The notes: generated by a model from the letters alone, not told the origin. A DNA stretch of 64,000 bases from Clytia hemisphaerica (GCA_902728285.1 CACVBU010000751.1:1-64000); one strand, 5' to 3'. Positions 40,139-54,000 are shown, numbered from the stretch's first letter. Translations and numbers: made by a program.

Positions 40139-43100
40139 TCACAATGGTTCGTAAGAAAAACATTGGACGTTTTGTAACCTTTCTCTCAACACACCAACAG
40201 TTTGCCAGCTCAACGATTTCCCATTCTCTTTCAACACATCTACCGTATATTTATCGCTACCACCGATGCAATATACCTTCCCTTCGTACAAAAGCGCAAA
40301 AGAGTTCTCCTTACTTTCGCTAAAAACTGCTTTATTTTTCAACCATTTTTGCGAAGTTCTATCGAATACATCGATGGTATCATGACTTCTTTCTTCATCA
40401 CGTCCACCCAAAAGGTAAACTTTATCACCGTTGACCAGAATGGAAGCTCTCAACCTCGGTACAGACATTGGTAACTTGATCAATTTCCATACTTTTTCAG
40501 AAGCAACGTAATATTCCATGGAATTCAATACACAGGACTTTTCAGGTGAGAATCCACCGGCAGCAAAAATGCGAGGTTTTGTATTTCCCATTGTAGCGAC
40601 AGCTGTAATAATAAAAGAAAGATAATGTGAACTCCATTTACGTCTCTAGCCCAAAAAACCTGGCGTCGTCGACCAGTTTGCTGACTTCGACCTTTCTGGT
40701 TTTTATGATGACGATATCTGCACCAACAGGCTCGGTTACCAGGGCAGACCTAGCACAGCTTTTTGTGCTTATAATTTGATTGGTCTAGAAATCTCGAAAA
40801 GGCAATTATATTACATGTAATAACAAAAGACAAAAGGTTACAGAGACGAAAAGATAAACTACATTAATCACATTATACATTGTATTTTTCAACAACAATT
40901 TATAATTTATAATTTTGTCACTTCATAGCGTTATGAGAAGGGTTGTTTAGGTGTAATCCGGATCCAACAGCATAACAGGACTTGGCTAAAATTGTTCAGC
41001 TTCTAAGTCCATTAGTTGGGCGGCGGCGACCGGGGATCGAAACCAAAAGCTTATTGAATTACAAGGACGTAAAGCGTAACGAAAAGTGGGTTCAAGAAAA
41101 AAACATAGAAACAGATCAAGATACCTGGTGATCTGCGGGCTTCTTCCATTGATGCAAGTGTTTCCCATTGCTTACTGCTTAACTTCAACTCGCACAGCCT
41201 CCGCCCGTCTTCTTTCCCTCCCACAACAAAGATGGAGTTCTTGGTTGAACAAATTCCGCACTCCAACATAGAAATGCCTGTAAATGAATGGTATGAGATC
41301 ATAGTATAAGAAAGCAGCGGCTGGAATGATAACATCTGGATTTCTGTTGTTCTATTTCTGTTGTATTTGATGACTATTTGTTGATCAAGAAATCAGTAAT
41401 GTAGCATCATTAATGGTAAATTTTATTGGTTTGACACTTCTCATTGCGTTTTAGACATAAATAATATGCGCTTGATAATACACTTGCATTATAAAATCAT
41501 TGTAAAGGAAAGGTCAACAATAAGAAATTTAAACAAGCACAAAATGGCTGGGTTGAAAGAACTCAAAAATTAATAAAGTGCCTCGAATGCCTTCACAATA
41601 TTTCAGTGAAATTATTTTAGAAATCAATGAAAATGTACATCAAGATAATACTGTGAAAATTTCAAGCCAGCACCTTCAAAATCTATCATTCAAACTGACA
41701 GGAGAGTTATCATCTTGAATATACCTTATTAAATATTTCCCGCTTTCCAAAAGGGAAATATTTATTAAAACGGGCTTTCTCCATAATTTCCCGTGTCAAA
41801 ACGCCTTCCGTACGCCCTGACTGACGCCCGTTTTTATTTTCACAGCGAAAGATGCATCCAGTGAATTATAAGTAATGCATCATGATTCAAGTCGACTGAT
41901 AAACTATATATAAAATATATGTTACAAGTTCCTTACGGATTCTCAAGCCCAGTTATAATAAAACTATTACATGTTAGTAGCAGACCCGACTGGCAATTGT
42001 TATGTAGCAGGTTGAAACATGAGTATTTGCTGCTAGAAAGAGATGCAGTTTGTTTTCAAGTTAAAATCTTTAAAATAAATCAAACTGTGTGGGTTTCTTT
42101 ACTTCCAAACAACCTACCAATAGTTTTGGAACACTCCATAATAAAGGGAGATGGCTGTTCTTGTGGATTGACTTTCTGGTTACCCCATATAAACACGATG
42201 TGACATGAAAGTGAAGAGACTTGTTGGTTTTTGTTTGATTTCTTGACTCATATATCTCATGGCAAATGGGATAGCAAATGACTTTTCATGTATTGCTTGG
42301 CTTTACATATGATACATCTAACTTTGAACCCTCCAGAATGTTGAAAAAAGCATTTTATGAGATAAGTTTCGATTGTGATTGTAATTTTCATGGAAATTTT
42401 TAATCGATAGATTTGACTTGGCGTCAGTTTTGTTTGGTGATAAATCTTTAGCTTTACCATGACCGTGGGATGATTTTCAATAAACTTTTGTTGTTATACA
42501 CAGTTTTGTTTCCTACGCATGATGACTCCAGCCATGATTGGTATCAGAATTTTGGAAAAAAAACATCTTACGACGACGAGAAATTGTTGATAGAAATTAT
42601 ATTGACTTATTTTTACAATTTTGGTGGTGTGGGTTTTGTTGTTGTTTACACCGTGGGATCCTGTTAGGGTATCTTGATTGTTGTTTGTTGGAATTGATTA
42701 CCAAAAAAAAGAGAACCTTTTTTTGATAAATACTTTATTTTTTTCATGAACCGTGTGGATGGTTGACATCTTTCTCTAGTCTTGTAAACCAATGCAGTGT
42801 CTGTTTTCAAATCTTGAATTCTCTATACCTACTGAACTGAATTGAAGCTCTGACTAGCTCTGTTTAAAGCTATTTAAATGCTTTAAAACTTTGAGGCATA
42901 TTCTTTTCTTTGTTGCTATTAAAGATAGATTTTTACTTTGTCCTAATGTAAATTTATTGTAAAGTTTTAGTTTTGGAGTTTAGTTCATCTGCAGGAGTAG
43001 TATTTTTTCAGTAATCCTTAAATCTTGTGAATAAAGTAACATTTAACCAGACTTATTGCCCTCATTATATTCAAATTTTTATTTTTTTTAGGACTGATGA

Positions 43101-46100
43101 GTACATATTTTTAAATACCAAAACAAAGCAAACAACATGCCAGTTCTTTCTGGACAAATATATATGTATACTTTATTATGTGTGCTTTGATTTCTATTTT
43201 AATCAACCCTCTCAACTGCTGATCTTTCAACTATCATTTAGGAGTATAGAATGGGCTTTCATAGTACCATTTTCTCTAAGTATTTTTTACCACTTGCGTG
43301 GATTAAAATATTATTTTCTCACGATAAAAGCTCACCCTCAATAGGGTGACACGACAGTTGTTGAACAACTTAAGACTTGGAATTGTAACTTGTAACTCTC
43401 ACCTTGCTTTCTTTTACTAAGGCTAATTATCCCTTTTTATATATGTCAATAATGACCTTCATTTTTAAGGAAATATTTAGTCGCAATTTTGCGATTCTTG
43501 TTGGTATATATTTTGACCTGTTACAAATTTTCGCGAATCGCGAAAGTTTTTCGAAAAAACGTGATTCGCGTGTATTAAATTTCGCGATTGCCGACTTCTG
43601 GAAAATTTTCGCGTGTATTAAATTTCGCGATTCACTAAACTAGGTATTTTCAGAAAGTGGAAATATAAAGCAAGAAAAAGACTGATTTTGCTTGAAACAC
43701 AACGTTTTTTATGTAAAAATACTAACAAAATACTAAGAAGAAATTTTTCGCGCGTATTTAATTTCGCGATTTTGTAATTTTGAAAAATTTAAACAGTATT
43801 AAATTTCGCGAAAATTGACCAAAAAACTCGCGAAATTAAGTACCCGCGAAAATTTGTAACAAGCGAAAATATATACCAATAAGGTAGTTCTTATAATCTC
43901 AATTTTGGTGAAAAACTATTGTTTCCACAAAATACCCCTAAAATATGTCCAAATTTAGTTCAAGTGTTCTATTGGGTACAGATTCAAAGATATCTAGCAA
44001 AAAAAAAAAAATTTGTGAAGGAAAATAAGAGCAGAATTTCAAAAACTATCTACCAATAACAAACTGATCATCTTGATGTTCTTATAAAGCTCGGAGACAG
44101 ATGGAACAGCAATTAACTGAAAAGACAATACGGTACATATTCCACGGCTTTCTTATACTATGATGAGTATAACTTTATTTTAGTTTCACACATTAGTATT
44201 TAGGCCCCATATTTAGTAGAAGTGGAATTTGTTCCTCCAAATTGCGATGGAAATATTACTTGTCAATGCTTTGTCCAATACTTTATCGACGTGTCAAAAA
44301 ACATAGGAATGAAGTAAATTTACCTTCACAAAAATATTCCCAACTCAAATTCTTTGTGTTGAACCTGCAAACAGCGTTTTTGGAAACTGTGTAGATGTGT
44401 TCTCCTGCTTTCACAGTGACATGGTGATCTCTACTGACCAAGGATGAAGGAAGATCCAACTCTGGTACGTCTTGGCACTTACAATGTAGCAGGTCTAGCT
44501 GCATACATGATTGGGAGTTTGTTTGGAACAAGTAAACATTGTCTGATACCTGTCGAAAGAATGAAACGCATTCTATATTAAGTACAAATACTGAAGAATG
44601 TCTATTCCCCTTCTTGGGGAAGCAAACATTTTGATGTTTATAAGAATATTAGGACTAAACTGGCTTAATCAAATTTAAGCTGCATGGTGGACATTTGCAA
44701 AAAAATGGCAAACATGTACCTGTCGATATCGGTTGAGATCCTGTTCATTCGTTGCTGCTTCATCTTTCTTGCTTGCGATCGCTTCGCTGATCTTCTTGCG
44801 GCAAAGTTCACTCTCCAATAACAACTCCTTACTAACAGTGTTTTCCAGATACTCCAGTGACATCAAATTGAAGTGAATGTGCAAGACCAATTGCGGTAAA
44901 AAGAATTGCCTGCAAAAAATGAAAAAACTTTCCAGTTTTCCAAACTTGCTTTTACAAAGATATGGTATGGTTCACAGATCAGATTCGAAATTTATTTATC
45001 CAAAAAGTCGACCCAAGTCGACCCACGGAACCGGAAAAGATAACAGTGCCGAGGAAGCATTTTCATATTGGGGGTCTGCGAAGTTTAGTGACACCGCGAG
45101 GGCCAACCATAGTTTAGCCCGAGGGGGGGGATTTTGAAAATTTGAGCCCTAGATTGCTTAAATATACACTCAAAACATGCACATAAAGACAATTATGACA
45201 AATTAAAAAAGGAAAACTTTGCATTTTTCAAAATAATCATTTTTGAAAAAATTATTGGGGGGGCATAACCCCCCCCCCCCCAGTTGCTAAGGCACTGGAT
45301 AAACATCCTCTAATGTTAAAACTATACCTATCAATTTTGTTATAAGAATACCAACTCCATACTGCTTCATAGACCTCCTCTTCTGCTTTGACTTTCACTT
45401 GATCCGAAGTGATGATTTGGATCAACAATTCACCATCGATCGAGAAAAACGACTCCTCTTTCACGATCGATTTGAAATTCCAACAGATATAACGAAACGA
45501 TTTCAGTTTTAATCGATCAATTTGATGTCTGTCAGCGATGGAGAAAATTTGGAAACAATTTTTGAGACCCAATTGAAATTCCAAATGATCTGTGCATAGT
45601 TTGATGACTTCGTTGGTCTAAAATGGAAGAAAATATAGGTTAAGTCACCAGAAATAGTTACTGTAGCCTCAAACTTTGGGTTTAGATTTCAGGTATGTTT
45701 TTCGTTTAAAATAATAGAGGTTTTGTCATGATATAAGATAATATCGTACCCAGAGCCACTTACACTTTCTGAATCGTCCTTTCATGAGAGCTATAAAAAT
45801 CAAAAAATAGCAAAAGAAGGGACTGGCGGAGCGTTATAGAAAATACTTACTTGAAAATAATGAGCAGCATCAAGCAGTTCCTCTACATCTTCTTCATCAA
45901 TGGTCAACTTTGCCAGATAAAAATATCCCAACATGGCTGCCACTGATTGCGGTTGTAAACCCTCCAAGATTAACCGGTCTGTGCGAATGCTGTTCATCTT
46001 ACGGAACAGCGTAGCGAAGTAGGGTGATGAAGCGGCCAGCACGATTTTGTGCGCTTTGAAGTCCACTCCACCAACTCGCATTAAAACATCGCAATTGAAT

Positions 46101-46855
46101 CCTTGCGTTTGAAAAGAATGGAGTTTCTCAATTAATTCTGCTTGCACGCCAGGGTGTGTATATGTTAGTTGGCTACCATCTTGACGAAAACGAGGACCGT
46201 CTGGAGTCGGAGGTATCAGGCCATTGGCTTTAATGATTGGTCCACTTGAAGTTTTCTTGCCAACCTGACTGGTGGAGACACGAATGATTGGACCTTCACT
46301 ATCATTTGGAGGTGTTGAAATGGAGACTTGGATTTCTTCAATCGGGTCCGTTCCTATAGATTGTGTTTCTACTTTCTCACTAGACTTTTCTTCGTTTTCT
46401 TCAGAGGTATCAAAGTCCGTTTGTGTTGAAATGGTAGCCAAAAGTATACTCTTCTTGCGTACCAAAGTTGTCTTCTTCGGTGAAGAATTCTTTTTAGAAT
46501 GTTTCTCAATTTCTGGATCCGATTCTGATCCTGATTCAACTTTTGGCTTTTTTGTCTCTTTGCTTCCGACTTTCTCACTTTTCTTTACATGTTTTGGTTC
46601 TTTAGCAGTTTTGTTTGCTTTTGTACTTTTCACCTTTTTGGGAGCTTCTTCTTCATCTTCGCTTTCATTTTCATTGTGAACTTTCTCTTTCTTTGTTTTG
46701 GTAGTCGCTTTCTTCTTTTTCACAGTAGGCTTGGAAGAGGTTTCAGATGGTTCACTGTTTGCGGTTTTCTTAGATTTCTTCACTTTCTTTTTTATTGCAG
46801 GTTCTTCTTCATTGACAACAATCCGTTTAAAATCAGAATACGATTTACCGTCCAT
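40139..46855 (-). CDS. BTB-BACK-Kelch (KLHL-type) protein, 6 exons, long charged N-terminus
   Basis: Minus-strand exons: 46855-45851, 45617-45328, 44909-44720, 44549-44324, 41277-41125, 40602-40139. Splice sites are GT-AG with matching phases, giving 775 aa. Residues 1-240 are low-complexity, rich in Lys, Glu, Ser and Thr, with basic clusters (KKKVKKSKK) that could be nuclear signals. BTB covers about 240-335 (FNCDVLMRVGGVDFKAHKIV, then SSPYFATLF), BACK about 336-470 (EEVYEAVWSWYSYN, then RRQFFLPQLV), and Kelch repeats about 500-770 (IFVVGGKEDG, RIFAAGGF, VYLLGGRDEE, VYCIGG). KLHL proteins are CUL3 substrate adaptors. A 300-residue region before the end of BTB is unusual, since most KLHL proteins start close to BTB. 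The start is the first ATG; upstream sequence is closed. I cannot name an orthologue. Confidence 0.9.
43490..43887. mobile_element. TTTTCGCG foldback MITE in Kelch-gene intron 4
   Basis: The right end reads AAATATATACCAATAAGGTA. The left end is its degraded inverse (TTGTTGGTATATATTTT). The interior consists of repeated CGCGAAA / TTTCGCG units in both orientations. It is related to 25663-25988 by the CCAATAAGGTA end. Confidence 0.6.
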
Positions 46856-48014
46856 CTAAAAATATATGAATATAATGAAAATAGAAGCGAGTTCACAAAC
46901 TTCTTAGAAATGCAACAGTTTATTTCTTACAGTGTGTACCAAAGTTATCAATTTCAATCAAGTATGACAAAAAAACCATTTGCTGAAGGTTTTGCTTTTT
47001 TTTCGTGATAATGAAATTCGAATTAGTCGAAACAGTAAATCATATACTTTACCCTCAAAAGATGGAGTGGATCAAACAAGATTGCATGTTCCCCTTAGAA
47101 AAGCCAATAGATAAGCGAAGACTAAAGAGATAGAAGTTAAAAGATATCAATTATGTATGCATCATTATTCAGGATTTTGAATATGATAGTTTTCAATAAA
47201 GTCAGTGAAGAATAGTTGGTAGGTGAATATAACAACGATTAATATATTGAAAGAAACCAAAAGCGTTGTAAATTATTCACACCAACTGAATTGGTTTTCC
47301 CTCAACTCGGAGGGATACCCACTGTTGGCGGTCGTTTTTTCTTGATAGTTTTCCGACTCTCACAGTTCGTATTATGAACATGAGAGAAAACTCTCCTCCT
47401 AAAAATATAGAGATTGAAAGTGAACATTACACTTCCCCTAGAAAATGAATATTGCAGGTACTCAAATAAAAATCACAGACTCTCTAATTGCTGTTTCAAA
47501 AACGAGGGGAGGCTAAACTAAAATATTGATTAAAATGAAAGAAGTTTTTGGTCTGAAGGAGAACAGTTAGGTAAAAAAGATTCCTTTCTCACTTGAGCCA
47601 AAAATAACTGGTAAAAATAGCTATGAAAAGTTTGAATTAACAAATTTGATGCCTTGAATGCATTTATAACAATCAATCTCAAAATTAGGAGGACTTCCAG
47701 ATCAGATCAATTGTAACTAGCCTTACTCATTAGTGCTATATCGACAAACCAAAGATAATTTTAAGCTAAGAATTGGATATTTTATTTCAATCAAATTTAA
47801 TTGTACAAAAAAAATTCTAAAGATTTAAATGTCTAAGGTTTACATGTTGCCTGTACCTATATCAATTCAGCCATCAGTGTTCGATTTGTTTGAATAAAAT
47901 TCCAAATAGAATCTTCCATTATTCAGAGTCATATTCAACGACGTAAGCAAACAAAATGGTAATAAATATTTTGACTACGGTTCATCCAAAGTTATTGGAA
48001 CTTTTTTTTTGCAT
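46856..48014. other. Intergenic gap between the Kelch and MTA genes
   Basis: This 1.16 kb gap should contain the Kelch gene promoter and the MTA 3' UTR, both on the minus strand. No repeat element or further exon was recognised. Confidence 0.4.
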
Positions 48015-51000
48015 TCAATCGTCATCAATAACGATAGGGTCGGCTGTTTTCGTTTTCATGTCATTTTTCTTGCATGTAATGGAATCACGTAACTCTTGTG
48101 AGCATTTAATTTGTACGAACGGTTTTCGAGCAATTTTCCTTTGCACTCGTGATGGCAACGATCGTCTTGATTTTCTATCATAGAACAATAAATAATATAT
48201 AATTTCTACATGATTTATAACCTGATTTCATATATTGTTGTTGAACACCATTTAAAAGAGTGCTCCATAACTCTGTAGAGCAAATTCATAAATTTATTTC
48301 AAAATTTTGTTAAAAAAACCTGATTTCATCTAAGCAAATAACTTTTCTGTTACAATAACCAAGGTTTATGGCATTTCTCACGTTCTAAAACTGCCTCCTA
48401 TAGCTAAATTCACTCACCTGGACTCTTTAGTGGCATTGAACAAGAATTCTTGGGGAGGATCCACATATTGAAGGTCAGGATCTCTACGGTTCTGTTGAAC
48501 GATTCCTTTGTATGACTGCTTCCTTGAAGTGGATCCGGTTGGTGTTCTTGAAGATTTAGCCACAGATCGGCTGCCACCGTTGACATCGGGGTAATGTTGG
48601 TTCATTGGGTGGTGTGAGGAGTAAGACTGGTGTTGCGGTGGCATGTCGTGGTAGTGTTGTTGGTAGTGGCGTTTGTGGCCGTCTTTCTGTGGAACATGGA
48701 TCTGTGGCGCCACTTGCTCACGGTCTGTGTGGTGCATTTGCATATGGTGCTGAAGGCTCACTGTTGAAGGAAAAATAAAAACAATTTCCAACGAGTTTTT
48801 TTCAAGAGGTTAAAAAGTTGCAAATAATTTACTTCTATCATTTGGTGCTAAACACCGTATCAACTGTTATATTGTTACCTTGGCTATGCAATACTTTGCC
48901 ACACTCTGCACAACCATACCCTTTTCTTCCAAGAGGCGATGAAGCTTGCATTTGTTGTTGCCTTTTGGCTGAAGGCGTGTCTGTGGAGAAGAAAAAATAC
49001 AATAAGTAAAAGTCATTTAAATTCATAATACAGGACCTTGGGACGATTATTTACTGTACCTCCATCACAAATTTTAAACATATTTTTAACATCACCTATC
49101 AGAGGCTAAATGTCATAATTCAAAAGGCAATGTTATCACGAATGGTCGATTGGAAGACATACCATTGCTATCTTGATCAGCAGGTCGTTTGTGACCACCT
49201 GGCATGATTGGAGTCGGGCTTTTCAAACTCTTCGCTTTCAAGTTCTGTGTGATTGAAGTAGAAGTGTGGGAGAAAGCGGCACTTCGACTTCCAGGTGAAT
49301 TGTCTTGTGAAGCATTTTGTGAGTTGGCTTTGTTACTTGCAGACAGCTTCTTTAAAACACTTAAAACTGAATCCAAAGCAACTACTCGCTTCTTCAATGG
49401 TTTGTCAATCAATGACTTTGCTTTTTCCACTGTAACTACTTTCAAAGCTAAAACAATACAAAAATATGAAAACAGTGGCTTTTGTTTCAAAACAAGAATG
49501 AACAATAAATGTCCAAGAAATATTATTCAGACGGAATTCAAACGAGCCACTCAAATATCTTCATCGTCAAATTGGTATAACCAGTTCATGCTATGAGCTG
49601 CCATTGAGGTTGAGGGCAAAAATCTTACCTTCGTTCTTGACTTCAATGTTGTCTATGGTGTCCGTTGGAGATCTAGAGAAGTGTCTCAAACGAAGAGTGG
49701 CTTTGCAAAGACGTCGTGTTGCTCTCATATAAGGTGTTGGTGACATAACGAAGGGTGTCTTCACCTTCAACTTGCTATCCAATGTATAAATGCCATGAGC
49801 CTTTGCCAGATGGCGAGTCAAGTGAGCTTTCAAGTTGAATGTCTATTGAACAAGAAAGAGTAGAATAGTATACATATTCAAAAAATGTCTTTTTGAGAGC
49901 CTTTTTTGCCCGAAAAAAAAAGACTGAATGGTGTGAATCCACAAAAGGGATGATGTATAAATATAATTCAAAGTTACCTTTCCACAGCCAGGTTCAGTAC
50001 AATCATAACCTCTATGTGTGGCCATATGACTGGAAAGACGTTCGGCACGATTGAACTTCTTGTTACAAATTCTACATTTGTAGCAGGCTTCCTTTGCATC
50101 GTTTCCAGATTCATCTAAGAAGGATGAATGAATTACCGTCATAAAAATAACACTTTTATAAAATATGTTAGTCTTTTGATTCTTTTGGCTAGTGATGTTA
50201 CAATATAGTTTGAAGTTTGGCGTTTTTTAGTGAAAATCCAATAGCTTACTTGATTTAGTTGATTTCTTTAAGCCTCCACACTTTTTCCAGTAGACCCAGC
50301 AATCTTTACATAAATACAATTTGCAGCTGGATGTAGCTGGTCCCCATGGATACCACAAGACTGATTCTTTACCTTGAAAGAAAAAAACGATTCTTTGATT
50401 TAGAATCATGAGTGCGTCTGTGTGCGTGAATAGTACCAGTAAAGGAGATAATAAACTTTGTTTCGTTGACCTGGCTGATACTGAAGAGCTTTATAGACTG
50501 AAATAAATAAGCAAAAAGAGATAATCTATGCATCGATACTTACAGAAACAGCTTTCACACATGTAATTTGGTGTCACCAAGGATCCACTAGGCGTCACCT
50601 GGTATTGAGAGCTGGCTTGGATAGCTAACGTCAAGTTGATAGCTGTGTTACTGCTTGGTATAAAAATTTGGGTGACTTTGCTGTCTCCTTCTTGAGCTTT
50701 CATACGTTTCTGTTGGACATATTTATCAGTGGTTTTCCACATGTAGTAGTATTCGATGATAGAAGAAATTGATTTCCAAGGTAGCTAAAATCGGAAAAAG
50801 ATCATTCATTATCATCAGTTTCGAGTCTACAATGCTTTATATGCTTTTCATCTATTATCCATTTGTGTAGGTATAGTTGATTTTCGAGTTTGTACATTAA
50901 AAATTCCAAAGGACTCAACCCTTTACATAGGCTAAGATAATGAGTTATCATCGAGTAGTAGAACTAGAAAAACGGATTCTTAAATTGACCGAATTCGTTA

Positions 51001-54000
51001 GTTTTTTAGCCTCAAACACAGACTTACATATTCTTGCTGAATTTCGTTGAACTCTTTTCCATGTTTTCGAATTCCTTCCTCAAACAGAGTTGCTTCACCT
51101 ATATACATCATATAAAGGATGATGAAGAAATCCAAATTTGACCATCTTCAGGATTTTGCTGTTCAAAGTATTTCCCTAAGGCAAGGACTGGTAAAAGCGA
51201 AATCATCCCCAGTTATAACCATCATTACAATTTTCAAAAGATCTAAAAAGGTCTTCCATAGTTAAAAAGAGCCAATTTGAGATTCTTTAAAGAGTCAAGC
51301 GATTTATCGGAATATAAATATGGTAGTAAGTAGATTGAGGAGACATTAATGAACTGACCTGAGGTCCACTCCTCCATTTCATCCCTGCAGAGGATGGGGC
51401 CACCATCAGGAACCAATGACAATGAGGCCTTTCCGACGTCATAATTACTCTTGTGAAGTAGCGTCAATGCTTGAAACTAAACAAAACAGTACGAATAAGC
51501 AGTTCATCGACAAGACGAAAAGCACTCATTACAGGTACACCTGCCAAAATTGTGTAGAAGTTAAACCTGTACTCTCAGCCCTCATCCCTTCAAGACGAGC
51601 CCAATCATCTCTTAAACTTGAACAGGAAGTCGAAAACCTACGAAGAGAGCTAGAAGCCTGTAAGGGGCTTCTCAAGCAAAACGAAGTCGATAGAGTTACT
51701 ATTGCATCCCAAAAGAAAGAACTGGCGAACCTAAAGAGAAATCTCAATGAAGATCCGGGTTTCCACACCATAGAGTACGTTGAGCAAAAGTTTGAAGAGA
51801 AACTCGAGTCACTCAAACCGACTATCAAAGAAATGATTGAACAAACAATCAAAACAGAGTGTAAAGCACTCTCAGAAAAAACGTATGCTTCCGTTACCTC
51901 CTCCAACACCACTAATCTTGCTACCCCAAATCAAGACTCACTAAAGGAAGTTATCAAAGATGCCTGGCGCGAAGAGGGAGCAGAAGAGGCAGACAAGAGA
52001 AGACGTGCACCAAATGTCATCGTTCATGGTTTACCAGAGAAAGATGAAGAAAATGACAAAAGTTGGGCATCAGATTTTATCAAGGATACCCATGCCCGAG
52101 CTAACATTCAGCGTGTCAGAAGATTAGGCGTAGCAGATGGAAATAAAAAGCGACCCTTGTTGTTATCACTCAAAAATGAACAAGAAAAATGGACCGTTAT
52201 CGGAAATTTAACAAGTTTAAAGGGATTAGAAAACTACAAAGGTATCAGTATTACAGAGGACCTAACACCCGCACAACGGAAAGTATATAAGGAATTATCG
52301 AACGATGCAAAGAACCTAAACTCCGAGGAAAAATCTCAAACTGAAATTTATCGAGTCAGAGGTGATACAAAAAACGGTTTCGCTGTAAAGAAGCTGAAAA
52401 TCAAAAAACAATAATAGAAACAAACCACTATAAACAAGCACTAACTAGCAATAAAGCAAACCCTACCCCAAGAACTATACCTGAAATAAGAATCCTATCA
52501 ACAAATGCCGATCAATTTACGAAAGCAAAGAAAGGAATATTAAATAAGATAAATCAACTCGAGAAACCGCACCTAATCGCAATTTGTGAAGTAAAACCCA
52601 AACATGGTGAAAAATGGCAAATCCACGAATACGAAATGAAAGACTACAAAGTTGTTAACTCCACTAATACCAATAACAACAAAGGTCGAGGAATCGTTAT
52701 ATTGGCACACTCATCAATAGACCATCTAGTTGCTGACATCGAAAGTCCTGTTGAATTCGAAGAAACCTGTATTATCGAGATTAGTCTAGCAAAGAAAGAC
52801 AAACTGGTATTTGCGTGTATATACAGAAGCCCTACGAAGCATGCTAACTCGCACGAAAACAATTCTATGTTGAACAGCCTGTTGAAGTCATTGAGTCAAG
52901 ACAAGAGATATTCACACAAATGTATAGTTGGAGATTTTAATCTACCAACAATAAATTGGGAAAACTGGACAACCCCCCATATTGAGGACAGTAAAGAAGA
53001 AAAATTCTTGGATGCACTACGAGATTCATTTCTTTACCAATACGTCAAAGAGCCGACGAGATGTAGAGGAACAGACGATCCGTCTCTAGTAGACCTCATT
53101 CTAACCAGTGAATATAACCAAGTCAACAATCTCAAATATCTTAGTCCACTTGGAAAAGGTGACCACAGTGTACTTGTCTTTGACTTCAAGTGTTGTGCTG
53201 AGCAGAAGCCAAGTTGCCAAAAGTATTCCTACAATTCAGCTAACTTCCAGGAAATGCGACGCTTTCTTCGAGCGGCTAATTGGACGCAAGACTTTATCGC
53301 GACATCAAACGGAAAGACAGTATGTGAGCTCTGGGAACAGTTCAAAACTGATCTAAACGATCTAAAGAGCCGATTCGTCCCGCTAAAAGAAGTTGGAAAT
53401 TCCTTCTGGAAGAAAAAAGGAAATATACCGATAGGGGAAGATATTCGAAATGAAATCAGGATAAAAGATCGCCTACATAGGAAGTGGATTAATTCTTCGG
53501 ATGCTGACAAGGAGTTCAATAGAGCAAAATATGTTTCAGCGCGAAACCGAGTCAACAGTATAATGAGACGCACGCGTAGAAACCATGAACGAGAAATTAG
53601 CAGATCGGCAAAGAACAACCCGAAGCGATTTTGGTCGCATGTAAGAAATCAATTGAAGTCGACAAGCCGAGTTGCATCTCTTCTGGAGTCGGAGGACAAC
53701 AAAGAATCATTGAAGCATGAAGACATAGAAAAGGCAAATATCCTACAAAAGCAATTTTGTGGTGTATTTACGAATGAGCCAAACGGACAATTACCTTCAT
53801 TTGATAAAAGAACAGATACGATGATCGATATCCCTGAAATTTCTCTAGAAACAATAATAAGACAGATCAAGCAGCTTGACCCCAGCAAATCATTTGGACC
53901 AGATGAGATTCATCCGTTGATGCTGAAGGAACTAGTTGACTTCGTTGCAGAACCGCTGAAGATAATCATGAACAAAACATTAGAAGATAGCGTATTACCT

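Noticed and set aside
40975-41060. GGTTTCGATCCCC (minus strand) resembling a tRNA B box
   Set aside because: No matching A box or cloverleaf could be found at the right distance, and it lacks the tail of the SINE family.
44054-44116. Possible 63-nt cassette exon of the Kelch gene with acceptor and donor-like ends
   Set aside because: In the phase set by exon 4 it reads into a TAA stop, whereas direct joining of exons 4 and 5 gives a normal Kelch repeat.
46272-47008. Two long plus-strand open frames
   Set aside because: They are antisense shadows of the Lys/Glu/Ser-rich first exon of the Kelch gene, giving Phe/Ser-rich low-complexity text.
51416-51475. First 20 codons of the open frame leading into LINE ORF1
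   Set aside because: This DNA is the antisense of MTA exon 8, which has a strongly conserved protein on the minus strand. The ATG is accidental.
52636-52638. ATG at 52636 as the start of LINE ORF2
   Set aside because: Conserved endonuclease sequence lies upstream in the same open frame, so the real protein begins earlier.
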